Shown here one piece after another: positions 1-11,200 of a stretch of 64,000 nt of DNA. The position numbers and the translations under genes are program-made. Each line of letters begins with the position of its first letter. Positions within the stretch are counted from its first letter, which is position 1. The DNA comes from Isoperla grammatica (taxonomy: Eukaryota; Arthropoda; Insecta; Plecoptera; Perlodidae): assembly GCA_945910005.1 (NCBI GenBank), contig CAMDTW010000188.1, forward strand, positions 40,001 through 104,000. The letters are read 5' to 3'. The notes beneath the pieces were generated by a model. That model made no database searches, had not been told where the DNA came from, and worked only from the letters and a program-made list of their open reading frames with translations.

Positions 1-69
1 AGGTTACAGTTGTGGAAATGGAACAGAACAACAAACCATTTCCACTCATCTCCCAGACTCCAGAGACAC

Positions 70-130
70 TGATTGATTAATGGAGCTTACCGTCTCATAT
101 TTTTGCAACAAAGGCTAATCGAGACGCCAC
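70..130 (-). repeat. 3' end of a non-LTR element, fragment
   Basis: A short copy of the 3' terminal sequence that recurs in this window (for example at 3485, 21714, 24844 and 36819). Read on the minus strand it ends in a run of ATCA/ATCAATC, the kind of short-repeat tail left by some non-LTR retrotransposons. The shared core is the block around CTCATATTTTTGCAAC. Confidence 0.65.
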
Positions 131-489
131 GGCCTGCTACCGAATCTGCTGGAACTGCTTCTTCCTCTCGCAGCTCTAACAGATGTTGGAGTAGGCTGGC
201 CGTAATCAGCGAAGAGCATGAAGAGAGGATGTCGCAGCTCACGTGTGATGCTACAAGGCAGACAAGCCTACACGAGCTGCGCATCTTGAAGTCGAGGGCT
301 GCGGCTGAATTCAGAGCCCAGCGGGAGGAGTTCCTACTCGAGGTTTCTCGGAGGCAAGCCCTAGCAGAGGAAGCCTTCGAGAAAGAGCGTCGCTGTCTGG
401 TGCTTAAGCAAGTGCGGGAAAAGCATGACCTTGAATGCAAGCGGTTGGGGAAGTTAGAGGTGGATGTGGCAGTCACTGTACCCGTTTGA
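131..489 (+). CDS. Partial coiled-coil protein fragment
   Basis: About 119 codons are open up to a TGA. The second half is rich in Glu, Arg, Lys and Leu with heptad-like spacing (around HELRILKSRAAAEFRAQREE), so a coiled coil is likely. The same frame runs back into the retroelement fragment just upstream, so the true start is not visible and any Met there is not the native one. I do not recognise the family. Glu/Arg-rich helices like this end the Myb/SANT-like proteins of Harbinger transposons and many nuclear proteins, but that is only a guess. It may be a terminal exon or a fossil. Confidence 0.3.
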
Positions 490-1249
490 TGCAGTGCAGT
501 GGGGGATTGAATATTCAGTATGCCATTTTCAACTGTTGTGCTCCTTGCACAATTTTTTTTCAATGGTTTTGTCCTGTCCGTTTTCTTATTTTTTATCTAT
601 TGGTGCATACTTTTTCACCTCACTCATATTTCATATTTATTTCATTTCACTGACCATTAAAATTACTAAACTAATGTGTGAACTTAACTTTTTTAGTATG
701 GTGGTGGTGGCGTGATATGTCTTTTTTTATTAATCATACTAACAAAACTATTGGGGACTGTAGGTGAAGAAACGGTAACCCAACAGCTTACTTTGCAGTG
801 AAGTTGTTAATATTTGCGCATTACATTCTTTGCAAATTTAATCGGCTAGTGGTAAGTAAGCTGATGTGACACAAAACCATTTGCAGACTTGCATGCCACC
901 TAATTTCTAATGAAATAAGGTCAGTCGAGTTGGCACTAGTTATGTTCGATTCATTATTTGATGCTTACATGGAATTATTTTCAAGTGAATAACAATGCAA
1001 ATGCAAGCTTAGAAACAGTGTTTTTAGAGAAACGCAACCCCATGTGTTTCCCCACCGTCGAGGGAACGGTCATGACCAACGAAGAAACAATTGCAGATGG
1101 CATATTCTTGACATTTGCCATGTATTATGTATTTTCAGTGCAGTATCTCGCACTGTGATTCCCTTTTAACTTTCAGATGTCGAACCTCGAAAAAAAAAAT
1201 TAAAGAAAAAAATGTATCGGAACAAAGGTCAAATAAATAAATATTCGAG
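490..1249. other. Spacer without recognised gene
   Basis: AT-rich sequence. A small open stretch at 958-1158 has no recognisable motif. I see no RNA gene or clear mobile-element end here. Confidence 0.5.
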
Positions 1250-1570
1250 ATGCTCACTCCAGTAGCAGTGCAAGCGGCCCCTTTCTACGAGAGGACGGTC
1301 ATCCATGCTGGAGTTAGCAACGTGTTTTGCCGCGAAACTCCCGAAGCCATTGCCGGAGATGTGGCTGATCTCATCAAGCAGGTGAAGAGGGTGAATCCCT
1401 TCATAGTTGAGGTTGTTTCAGGTATTTTGCCTCGATCCCAGGACAACCACAAGCTGTTACGCCAAGACGAGAAGCTTCGTCGAGTAAACGCCGTTGCCGT
1501 GGAAGTAATTGTCTCGCTGCAACAACTGTGGACGCCTTACGGGGTGAGTTTTGTAGATCTATCTCTCTGA
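1250..1570 (+). pseudogene. SGNH-hydrolase-like domain fragment
   Basis: This 106-codon open stretch carries motifs of the SGNH/GDSL-like domain that recurs in invertebrate repeats: an HAG segment in the place of the usual GTND block (VIHAGVSNV), a hydrophobic strand ending in VSGILPR, and GVSFVDLS near the end. The 5' part holding the GDS serine block and the 3' part holding the DxxHL block are missing, so it cannot be a working esterase. Related fragments lie at 22330-22915 (N-terminal half) and 52243 onward (C-terminal end). SGNH domains occur in ORF1 of CR1-type LINEs and in ordinary genes; this piece does not discriminate. Confidence 0.5.
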
Positions 1571-1574
1571 GTAG

Positions 1575-1710
1575 GAAGAAGATGCAATTGCTAACTGGGT
1601 GTCGGTCTGTGCACGGCGTGCCATACCAATCAGTAGACAACTTGCTGGACTTGATCCAGCAAACCATTGTTGATGATGGGTGTGAAACGCGAAATAAGTC
1701 CCCTATTTGA
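1575..1710 (+). pseudogene. pogo-type transposase N-terminal remnant
   Basis: The translation contains a segment (around VDNLLDLIQQTIVDDGCET) that matches, with substitutions, the segment DNLLDSIQQIILDDQRET in the pogo-type transposase at 38.5 kb. Only about 35 codons remain, directly after the SGNH fragment. This looks like a fossil scrap, not an exon of the SGNH gene. Confidence 0.5.
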
Positions 1711-1761
1711 GAGTAATGGCGAACCGCGAGGATGAACTTTATCACTGGCTAACTCTGAGCG

Positions 1762-2100
1762 GCCAGACCACGAAACTGCAAGAGGAGCTCGCCTCGCCCA
1801 GAAGTCGCTTTCAGATTATGAGAGAGCGCATCCCTGGCTGGGAGGTGTCAAGGAACAACTCAAAAAACGAATACAAAGGGCTCGCGGGGGCCGCTCTTGC
1901 TCTAGGTCCCAGGACCGCGACATGAAAACAGAAACCTCCAGAGAGAAAGCCTCCTCCTCCAGGTCCCCCTCCACCCTCCGCGGGACGGGGGGAGAATCCT
2001 CCAACAACAAGAAGGCCGGTCCCCTCCTCGACAAGACACGACGGGAAGCTCAGAAGAGCCAGGAGCACCGGCGAGGGAAGGATTCAGGGGAGATAGATAG
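1762..2100 (+). CDS. Basic Ser/Arg-rich open fragment
   Basis: One frame stays open for about 110 codons. It begins with a helical stretch (KSLSDYERAHPWLGGVKEQL) and then becomes Arg/Ser/Lys-rich and low in complexity, ending in the GATA microsatellite at 2091. Such basic tails are common in retroelement gag-like proteins and in nuclear proteins. No family is recognised and no start codon is credible. Confidence 0.25.
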
Positions 2101-2235
2101 ATAGATAGATGATGGTCTTTATTGAAGGCGGGATTAAGGCCAGCAAGGCCTTATCTTCCATCCAAGAGCTCAAAGCGAAAAGATGAGCGATCCCCCGATG
2201 AGATTCCCACCTCCGAGCTGGAGAGGATCATCAAT
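2091..2235 (-). repeat. Non-LTR 3' end with TATC tail
   Basis: On the minus strand the block ends with an AATAAA-type signal followed by ATCATC and a (TATC)n run (2091-2112 on the plus strand). This is the expected 3' end of a LINE or SINE with a tetranucleotide tail. It differs from the ATCA-tailed family elsewhere in the window. Confidence 0.5.
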
Positions 2236-3249
2236 AGTATATCTTAATAAATAATACAATACATAATACACAATACAATGTTTGTTGTAAAGCATCAAAA
2301 TGTGGACATTTTCAACATGTCCTTACTTCAATTTCGGACTCATTTGTTGAATGCGCAGTATTAGTTCTATTCATCAGCTTTGTTTATTAATAATACGTAC
2401 TGTTTATTTGTATATACTTATGTACGTGTTGTGTTTTGTCGACATTATTATATTTAGTATCTTGGTTTCTAACTATTGCTAAGGCCCGGTTTTTGAAATT
2501 TTGAAAAATTTTAAGTACAAAACTTACAAGCTTTCATATAAAGCTGTGTCCGTTCAACAGGAAAGAAAGAAATTTTAAACTTGTGGAATTCAATCTGCGG
2601 ACCCATTGAACACTAGACACGCCCACAACCCTCGGGCGGACCTATACATACAACGCAACAACATTTGGCAATTTATTAAGTTTACATCGTGTAACACGGG
2701 CGTGTATTAAAGCTTCGGGTTGAACTTTTCGGGTGATTTAATAAGCTCGAATATTTCAATTGAATTAAGCTTTCCAAATAAGTAGTCGAAAATTCTTCAA
2801 CTTATATGTGTCGGTCGCAGGAAGCCATGAAACACAAAATTCGAAAATCTAAATTATTATTATATTAAATATATTTTATTATATTTTATTAATTAAATTA
2901 TATATTAGTCGAAAATTATTGAAAATTGGTGATAAGTGATAGGTGAAATTCAAATCTGTTACAGCGCCAAATCGACGGCTACGTTGGCCAACGTGACAAA
3001 TGAAAAGAAGTTATTGCAGATGATCCCGATTGCCTGTTGTTACGTGTTTTACGCGAGTGGATTAGTCAACAGTGCGTGTTAGTACCGATTCATGCGGGAT
3101 TTCATTAGTTTGAGCAATAACTGAAACGACAACAAACACAACAATCAAAGTAATTTCGAATCGCAATTTATTTTTAGTGGGTTGGCTGCGAAATGATCTG
3201 AAGAAGTGTTTTAAGTTCCACATTGGAAGGAGACGCGCAACAACCAACA
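2236..3249. other. AT-rich spacer and presumed 5' region of the five-exon gene
   Basis: No gene is recognised. The last few hundred bases should include promoter and 5' UTR for the gene beginning at 3250. The ATG context (CAACAATGG) is a reasonable eukaryotic start context. I could not identify a TATA box or initiator with confidence. Confidence 0.35.
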
Positions 3250-6207
3250 ATGGACGACGGTAAGTGCACAGCTTCATCTAATAATTGATTGTATTTTTTT
3301 AATATTGTATTTGTATGATAATGCTGATAACAATTGATGTACAAATGTATGTGTATGTACATGATCATCTACTACATCTATGGTGCAGTTGTTATTAGAA
3401 GGTAATTATAAGGTGACCAGACGTACCGGTTTGACCGGTACAGTACCGTTTCCAGAACACTTGCACCGGTGTCCCGAGAGACTCATTGATTGATTGATTG
3501 ATTGATTGATTAATGGGGCTTAACGTCTCATATTTTTGCAACAATGGCTAATCGAGACGATGAGACACATTGAAATTAGGTATTTTTACCAGTTTGTAAT
3601 TTGAGAAAAAAAGTGTCCCGGTATTCTGACAATTGTAATAGCGCTTTGGGGGGTCGGGGGTGTAGTAGATGACGCGTAGCGTGCAACAAACACAGTCCGC
3701 ATGAGCCAATCATGTGATGACTCATTCACTGTCCTACAGTCAGCAACAACACGCGGCTGACGAAATACCACCCGGCATAACATGATTACAAAAATGTACA
3801 CATTCCATCCTGTCAAATCTGTTTTCTGTGCATTTACAGCAAATCAAAATTGAACGTTTTCGCCTCCGGCGGCTGAACTCTGCCCCAGAGCGTCCGTGGA
3901 GTTACACTTTTCTTGTCCCGGTTTGCTATCTTCAAAATGTGGTCACCTTAGGTAATTAGCAATTATTTTACTTGACCAATTCAGGTCGTGGGTCTAGGCC
4001 AGTTAGCCGTTGAGATAATAAGATACCCTCAAATGATAATGTGCGATTGATGTAGTTATGAACTCGGGCTAAGATTAGCCGCTCAGTTTCAAACAATAGC
4101 GGAGGAAGTGTTTTTCTCTGTCAATAGTTGGCAGAGACGGGCATGCGCGATGTCTGTCTTTGAAATCAGCTGTTGGTTGTCAAGCCAATTGGTATTGAAA
4201 TGTTTCTTGTTCGTTGAGAGGGACGTCTCTAAAGCTAAGTATTCCTGTCAAAGAACATTAATGGAAAGGAAATAGCTACTTATTTACAGTTTGTAAGCCT
4301 ACGTGGCGGTAATAATAGTACTCTGAATGAAAATTGAGGATACTAGGCGTAGGTTCTAGGCCTAGGTAGCTAGGCCTAGGTGGACCAGGCCTACTCACGA
4401 CTTGATTATTGTTGTGCTGTTCATAGCCTAGATGTATGTCGTAGGTAAAGGCGCGTTCAGACAGAATGACTATGGACTAAGACTAACAATAGAGTGATTA
4501 AGCCTTGGGAAAACAACGTACTCGGAAACATCCATCCCCAAATGTATTTCAACAATGCCAACAATCGAAAATCAACTTTCTTAATCACTCGTTCTTAAAC
4601 ACTAATCACTATAAAAGTTTGTTAACGCTTAGACATAAATCGTATACTTCAACCCTGTTAAACCTTAAATCGTTAGTCTTAGTCATTTTGTGTGAACCCG
4701 CCTTAATGAGTGTTGCAACAGTATTAAGCAGAAAGTTATCAAAAGACTATTGTACTGTCAGTGTTAAGCTACAGATTGTAGCTATTGTTATTTGTAGCAG
4801 AGGAATGTAATGAAAATGCCTAATTCTTAACAGTTAGTAGGCCTACGTAGCGGTACTAATAGTACTTTGAATGAAATAAGAGGATACTAGGCGTAGGCCA
4901 TAGGCCTAGCTAAGTGGACAGGCATACTGTAGACTTGATGATTCTAGTGCATTTCGTAAACAAAATGTAGGCCTATGTCGTAGGTACTGAGTGTTTCAAC
5001 ACTAATTAGCAGAAAAGAAGCAAGAGACAATTGTACTGTATGTCATATGCTCAAGATTGTTTTGTTGTTTGCAGAAGAGGAAGATATAATCCTAACCGAG
5101 GTCGTCGACCAATTTGAGGCGGGGCCGGACTACCAAGGTAACAATACATGTATATAACATGAAATGACAATAGTCAGCGTTTATGTAATGGAACATCAGA
5201 CATGTGGAAAAGAATTGTGCAATATTTAGAATCGTAGCTACTTGAGTGTGTAGAAGTTTGTAAAAAAGTTTCAGACCACTGTACTGACAATAATAATTAC
5301 CACAATAATCAGAACCAACATACAATTTCACTTGTATACTAACGCCTGTGTTGTTCCTTGTAGCCGAGATGGTGCGTCATAGGGCCGGTAGCACGGTGCC
5401 ACCTCCGCCGCCTCCACCGCCGCCGCCTCCACCGCCGCCACCTCCACCGCCGCCACCTCCACCGTCTGTAGAGGCGGAGGTTGTGGAAGGTATGTAAACA
5501 TTTACACAATACATTAATCTGTGTATTCTGGTATGTTGTGTCTACCCGAAAACGTATCTAGTTGAAGGTTATACGTGAGACGAGGTCTCGGTCACATTTG
5601 TCACGTCCATAATTGAAGACACAATCTATAACTTACAGCAATGTTACACAAATAGAAACGTTTGTGACTTTCCCCCTGTATTGACAATAAGAATCATCAT
5701 TATAATAATAAGAATGATCCTACAATATCACTTGTACACCAACGCTTGTCTCCTTCTTTGTAGTGGAGGTGGTGGCCGGTGGCCGCCAGGTCGCTGGCTC
5801 ACAGCAGCCGCCAAACAGTATGTAAACAATTACCTAACGTAAAATGTGTTTCTCCACAACAAACGACTGTAATTTGAACTTATTATCTATTCCATTACTA
5901 GCATAGCCCAGTACACCACTTTGGTGTGTGTAATGTCTATTCTTACATGTAGGCCTATCTAGTTTACGGATGGATGTGAGAGGAGGTCACGGTAACATTT
6001 GCTCGTGTACGTAATGAAGAAAGAATCTATCCATGAATGTAACGTAAATTGAAACGTTTGTGTTTGCCCACAGAAAAACCAAAGCGGCGGAGGCGCAACG
6101 GTCGGCGCCAGCGTTGGGGGCGGGCTGGGAGGGGCGGCCAAACCCACATTGGGGTGATAAATAATTACAATTTTCATGGGTCTGGGCCCATAACCCTGCC
6201 CAAATAA
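3250..6207 (+). CDS. Predicted five-exon gene, proline-rich basic small protein (128 aa)
   Basis: Exons at 3250-3259, 5075-5137, 5364-5489, 5764-5817 and 6074-6207 join into one 387-nt frame ending in TAA. Every boundary is GT...AG (donors GTAAGT, GTAACA, GTATGT, GTATGT; acceptors GCAG, GTAG, GTAG, ACAG) and every intron is phase 1, so each internal exon is a multiple of three. The product starts MDDEEEDIILTEVV (acidic), has a run of 22 prolines in exon 3, a Val/Glu-rich linker, then a strongly basic segment (KKPKRRRRNGRRQRW), a likely nuclear localisation or nucleic-acid-binding patch, and a short tail with INNYNFHGSGP. There is no signal peptide or membrane segment. I do not recognise the family. 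The consistent phases and good splice sites argue for a real gene; the absence of a known domain and the repeat-rich setting argue for caution. Confidence 0.5.
3409..3950. mobile_element. hAT-type non-autonomous element with exact 8-bp TSD
   Basis: The ends are inverted (TAAGGTGACCA at the left, TGGTCACCTTA at the right). The element is flanked by a perfect 8-bp duplication GGTAATTA at 3401-3408 and 3951-3958. Eight-base target duplications are a hallmark of the hAT superfamily. It is 542 bp long with no transposase, lies inside intron 1 of the five-exon gene, and is itself interrupted by a retroelement tail at 3485. Confidence 0.8.
3485..3566 (-). repeat. ATCA-tailed non-LTR 3' fragment nested in the hAT element
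   Basis: A (GATT)n run is followed by the core GCTTAACGTCTCATATTT shared with copies at 12704, 21079, 21714, 24844 and 36819. Only the extreme 3' end was inserted, as expected for severe 5' truncation during target-primed reverse transcription. Confidence 0.7.
4294..5100 (+). repeat. Tandem duplication covering intron 1 and the start of exon 2
   Basis: The block 4294-4448 plus 4704-4820 is a diverged copy of 4838-5100. Both begin GTA(A/G)GCCTACGT(G/A)GCGGTA and both end at a GTAGCAGAGGA- or GCAGAAGAGGA-type acceptor. The downstream copy holds the functional exon 2. The upstream copy has a degraded exon (in-frame TAA) and carries a MITE, so the downstream copy serves as its empty site. Confidence 0.6.
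4449..4703. mobile_element. PIF/Harbinger-like MITE, TAA target duplication
   Basis: The inverted ends AGGCGCGTTCA and TGAACCCGCCT are flanked by TAA on both sides. Three-base TWA target sites are characteristic of PIF/Harbinger. The element is 255 bp with no coding capacity. The unoccupied site can be seen in the duplicated sequence near 4985. Confidence 0.6.
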
Positions 6208-6208
6208 A
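6203..6208 (+). terminator. Possible polyadenylation signal
   Basis: AATAAA overlaps the stop codon of the five-exon gene and is followed by an A-rich run. It supports a 3' end here, although AATAAA is common by chance in AT-rich DNA. Confidence 0.35.
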
Positions 6209-6284
6209 AAAAATATAAAACAAATGTGTTTCCTCAAGTCATTTGCCATGATATCCTTTCCCCATTACATTGATCCCTACGCCT

Positions 6285-7696
6285 AGGTATATGCTAGACC
6301 AAAGCATTCGTGTCATACACTGAGCATAATGTTGGGCCTAGGCACGGAGGTCCACTAGACTTTGGCCTACATCCATGGCAAGCTTAGGCCTGGGCGTTTG
6401 TTGTTTGTTTATCCAGGAGTAGGCCTAGTTAATGTTGGGCATCTAGGCATGTGTGATAAATGATTACACTAACAAATAGATAGACATGGGCCAAAATTAG
6501 GCATAGGCCAACTCTGTTCACACAGGAGTCTAGGCCTACGCCTATAGTTCTAGCTGATTTTAAACTCTCTGTTCGCGCCATTATTTCGTCGCTGGTGATA
6601 TGTATTTTATCAGTGTTGGTATACCTGTATATTTATTTCATATGTTTCGATTTCGGCCAATCACATCTCTTACAGTTTTCCGTGCAAATGCACTGTTTCT
6701 TATCTCGTCAGTATCGTTCGAGCTTCGAACTCGTAAAGTTCAATTATTCTAGTAGTGTCCCAGTCTCCGACCTCGTCGGTCACGTCTGTATTGTTCACGT
6801 CTCGACCTCGTCAAGTCAAGTTGATTTCTCTCTCGTTATTCTCTCGAGCGCCAAGACTGCTTCCTCGCTGCTGCATGTCCTGGGTTCGATCGCCTTCCAG
6901 GCATTTTCATCTTTCCTTCTTTTCTCTTCTAAACTCGAGTTTCTTTCTTCTATCTCTTTCTCACGACGGCCACTTTCTGCCCGTCGCTGTCATCTACGTT
7001 TCGTCACCTTTCAAACATCATTGGGGTAAGTCTACACAAAAATATATACAGTCCACTAAAAAAACTCCTCGGAGTGAGCACCCCGGCTCAAACACTCTCG
7101 TATGATTCGCTGATGCAGTCGTGATTGGAAAACTGCAAGGAATTACAGTAACAAATAGATAATCAAGGGCAATAAGTAGGCGTAGGCCTACTCTGCTACA
7201 ATTCTGACTACATCCATGGCAAGCTTAGTATACAATTAGTAGCCAAGGCCTAGGCGTTAGTTCTAGCTGATTTTAAACTCTCGTATGATTCGCTGATGCA
7301 GTCGTGATAGGAAAACTGCAAAGCGAACCTTAACGCGAGAACTCATGACTAAGTTACTGTGTTTAAAGTTACATACTTGCCAAAAAAAATGAAAAGTATT
7401 ACTAGGTCTATGCTCTAGGCCTAGCCCTAAGCCTAAGTATATGCTAGGCCAAAGCATTCGTGTTCTACACTGAGCATAAGGCTAGGCCTAGGCCCACAGG
7501 TCCACTACACTTAGGCCCACATCCATGGCAAGCTTAGGTCACATTTGCTAGCCCAGGCCCAGGCGTTTGTTGTTATTTGTTTCTATTATAATCCAGGAGT
7601 ACACCTACACGTAGGCCTAGTTAATGTATGTCATCTAGGCCTGTGTGCAAATTGATGACAGCAACAAATAGATAATCAAGGGCAAAAAGTACGCAT
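6285..7696. repeat. TAGGCCTA-rich spacer with internal duplications
   Basis: The segment at about 6285-6500 recurs at about 7435-7690 (shared landmarks: TATATGCTAG, CAAAGCATTCGTGT, CACTGAGCATAA, CATCCATGGCAAGCTTAG). The piece TCGTATGATTCGCTGATGCA appears at 7097 and again at 7277. About 520 bp (6575-7095) appear inserted within one copy. That insert has an open frame of 144 codons (6595-7029) ending before a GTAAGT, with no recognisable motif. Confidence 0.5.
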
Positions 7697-8150
7697 AAGG
7701 TTCAGCGTGGGTTCACCCCATCTGATAAATATGTGGAGAAAGTGGTGGTAAATCATTCGTCAAGAGTTCTTACTCAGGCTGAGAAGGTGGTGTTATCTAG
7801 GGGTATGGGTTTTGCTGTTACACCGAAGCAGGTGAATAAGTTCGATGTAGCTTGAGTTGTCAAGTCTTGCATGTACTTGGTAGGTGAAGGAGAGAGGGAT
7901 GGTGTTAGGGCTAAGGTGAAAGACACTTTAAAACCACATGTAGATGTGAAGTCAAATATAACTAGCCTAGAACGGTCTATTCTTAAAGATCTAAAAGGAG
8001 ATGAATCCATCAATATTTTTCCGGCTGACAAAGGTAGAAGCACGGTGTTACTGGAATTAGAATGTTACGTCTCTAAAAAGCAAGATTTGCTCACTAGGGA
8101 TCAATATAAGACTCTTAAGAAAGACCCTACTAATGCTTATGGTGTAGACA
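7697..8150 (+). pseudogene. Penelope-like element, N-terminal reverse transcriptase region
   Basis: The frame starting near 7700 contains, in order, VNHSSRVLTQAEKVVLSRG, FAVTPKQVN and ESINIFPADKGRSTVLLE, then YKTLKKDPT. The order 'L..aE..lLskGl.FavtP', '...I.PADKG...Vv' and 'Y..L..DPT' is typical of the region before the RT palm motifs in Penelope-like elements. An in-frame TGA at 7853 breaks it, and everything after DPT (RT core and GIY-YIG nuclease) is absent. The sequence then runs into the 45-bp satellite, so the remaining frame is open only by accident. Confidence 0.65.
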
Positions 8151-8282
8151 GTATCGTTTGGGTCACGAGCGGGGGAGCAACCACAACAACAACGTACGCT
8201 ACGTTAACCGGTTTCTTTCACGCGTGTGTTTGTGTTCGGGTCTTGTGTGCGTCGGAGGGCTATATCGCGATCTCCATGGCCA

Positions 8283-11200
8283 GGAGAGAGCATGCAAGCA
8301 CTGTACAGTGTATACAGTCATTATGTAGGAGAGAGCATGCAAGCACTGTACAGTGTATACAGTCATTATGTAGGAGAGAGCATGCAAGCACTGTACAGTG
8401 TATACAGTCATTATGTAGGAGAGAGCATGCAAGCACTGTACAGTGTATACAGTCATTATGTAGGAGAGAGCATGCAAGCACTGTACAGTGTATACAGTCA
8501 TTATGTAGGAGAGAGCATGCAAGCACTGTACAGTGTATACAGTCATTATGTAGGAGAGAGCATGCAAGCACTGTACAGTGTATACAGTCATTATGTAGGA
8601 GAGAGCATGCAAGCACTGTACAGTGTATACAGTCATTATGTAGGAGAGAGCATGCAAGCACTGTACAGTGTATACAGTCTGTATGTAGGAGAGAGCATGC
8701 AAGCACTGCTCAGTGTATACAGTTATTATGTAGGAGAGAGCATGCAGTCACTGTACAGTGTATACAGTCATTATGTAGGAGAGAGCATGCAAGCACTGTA
8801 CAGTGTATACAGTCATTATGTAGGAGAGAGCATGCAAGCACTATACAGTGTATACAGTCATTATGTAGGAGAGAGCATGCAAGCACTGTACAGTGTATAC
8901 AGTCATTATGTAGGAGAGAGCATGCAAGCACTGTACAGTGTATACAGTCATTATGTAGGAGAGAGCATGCTAGCACTGTACAGTGTATACAGTCATTATG
9001 TAGGAGAGAGCATGCTAGCACTGTACAGTGTATACAGTCATTATGTAGGAGAGAGCATGCAAGCACTGTACAGTGTATACAGTCATTATGTAGGAGAGAG
9101 CATGCAAGCACTGTACAGTGTATACAGTCATTATGTAGGAGAGCATGCAAGCACTGTACAGTGTATACAGTCATTATGTAGGAGAGAGCATGCAAGCACT
9201 GTACAGTGTATACAGTCATTATGTAGGAGAGAGCATGCTAGCACTGTACAGTGTATACAGTCATTATGTAGGAGAGAGCATGCTAGCACTGTACAGTGTA
9301 TACAGTCATTATGTAGGAGAGAGCATGCTAGCACTGTACAGTGTATACAGTCATTATGTAGGAGAGAGCATGCTAGCACTGTACAGTGTATACAGTCATT
9401 ATGTAGGAGAGAGCATGCAAGCACTGTACAGTGTATACAGTCATTATGTAGGAGAGAGCATGCAAGCACTGTACAGTGTATACAGTCATTATGTAGGAGA
9501 GAGCATGCTAGCACTGTACAGTGTATACAGTCATTATGTAGGAGAGAGCATGCAAGCACTGTACAGTGTATACAGTCATTATGTAGGAGAGAGCATGCAA
9601 GCACTGTACAGTGTATACAGTCATTATGTAGGAGAGAGCATGCAAGCACTGTACAGTGTATACAGTCATTATGTAGGAGAGAGCATGCAAGCACTGTACA
9701 GTGTATACAGTCTGTATGTAAAAGAGAGCATGCAAGCACTGCTCAGTGTATACAGTTATTATGTAGGAGAGAGCATGCAGTCACTGTACAGTGTATACAG
9801 TTATTATGTAGGAGAGAGCATGCAAGCACTGTACAGTGTATACAGTCATTATGTAGGAGAGAGCATGCAAGCACTGTACAGTGTATACAGTCATTATGTA
9901 GGAGAGAGCATGCAAGCACTGTACAGTGTATACAGTCATTATGTAGGAGAGAGCATGCAAGCACTGTACAGTGTATACAGTCATTATGTAGGAGAGAGCA
10001 TGCAAGCACTGTACAGTGTATACAGTCATTATGTAGGAGAGAGCATGCAAGCACTGTACAGTGTATACAGTCATTATGTAGGAGAGAGCATGCAAGCACT
10101 GTACAGTGTATACAGTCATTATGTAGGAGAGAGCATGCAAGCACTGTACAGTGTATACAGTCATTATGTAGGAGAGAGCATGCTAGCACTGTACAGTGTA
10201 TACAGTCATTATGTAGGAGAGAGCATGCTAGCACTGTACAGTGTATACAGTCATTATGTAGGAGAGAGCATGCAAGCACTGTACAGTGTATACAGTCATT
10301 ATGTAGGAGAGAGCATGCAAGCGCTGTACAGTGTATACAGTCATTATGTAGGAGAGAGCATGCAAGCACTGTACAGTGTATACAGTCATTATGTAGGAGA
10401 GAGCATGCAAGCACTGTACAGTGTATACAGTCATTATGTAGGAGAGAGCATGCAAGCACTGTACAGTGTATACAGTCATTATGTAGGAGAGAGCATGCTA
10501 GCACTGTACAGTGTATACAGTCATTATGTAGGAGAGAGCATGCTAGCACTGTACAGTGTATACAGTCATTATGTAGGAGAGAGCATGCTAGCACTGTACA
10601 GTGTATACAGTCATTATGTAGGAGAGAGCATGCTAGCACTGTACAGTGTATACAGTCATTATGTAGGAGAGAGCATGCAAGCACTGTACAGTGTATACAG
10701 TCATTATGTAGGAGAGAGCATGCTAGCACTGTACAGTGTATACAGTCATTATGTAGGAGAGAGCATGCAAGCACTGTACAGTGTATACAGTCATTATGTA
10801 GGAGAGAGCATGCAAGCACTGTACAGTGTATACAGTCATTATGTAGGAGAGAGCATGCAAGCACTGTACAGTGTATACAGTCATTATGTAGGAGAGAGCA
10901 TGCAAGCACTGTACAGTGTATACAGTCATTATGTAGGAGAGAGCATGCAAGCACTGTACAGTGTATACAGTCATTATGTAGGAGAGAGCATGCTAGCACT
11001 GTACAGTGTATACAGTCATTATGTAGGAGAGAGCAGGCAAGCATTGTACAGTGTATACAGTCATTATGTAGGAGAGAGCAGGCAAGCATTGTACAGTGTA
11101 TACAGTCATTATGTAGGAGAGAGCATGCAAGCACTGCTCAGTGTATACAGTCATTATGTAGGAGAGAGCATGCAAGCACTATACAGTGTATACAGTCATT

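Noticed and set aside
5959..6249. Minus-strand 96-codon frame
   Set aside because: It lies antisense to exon 5 of the five-exon gene and has no motif or splice support.
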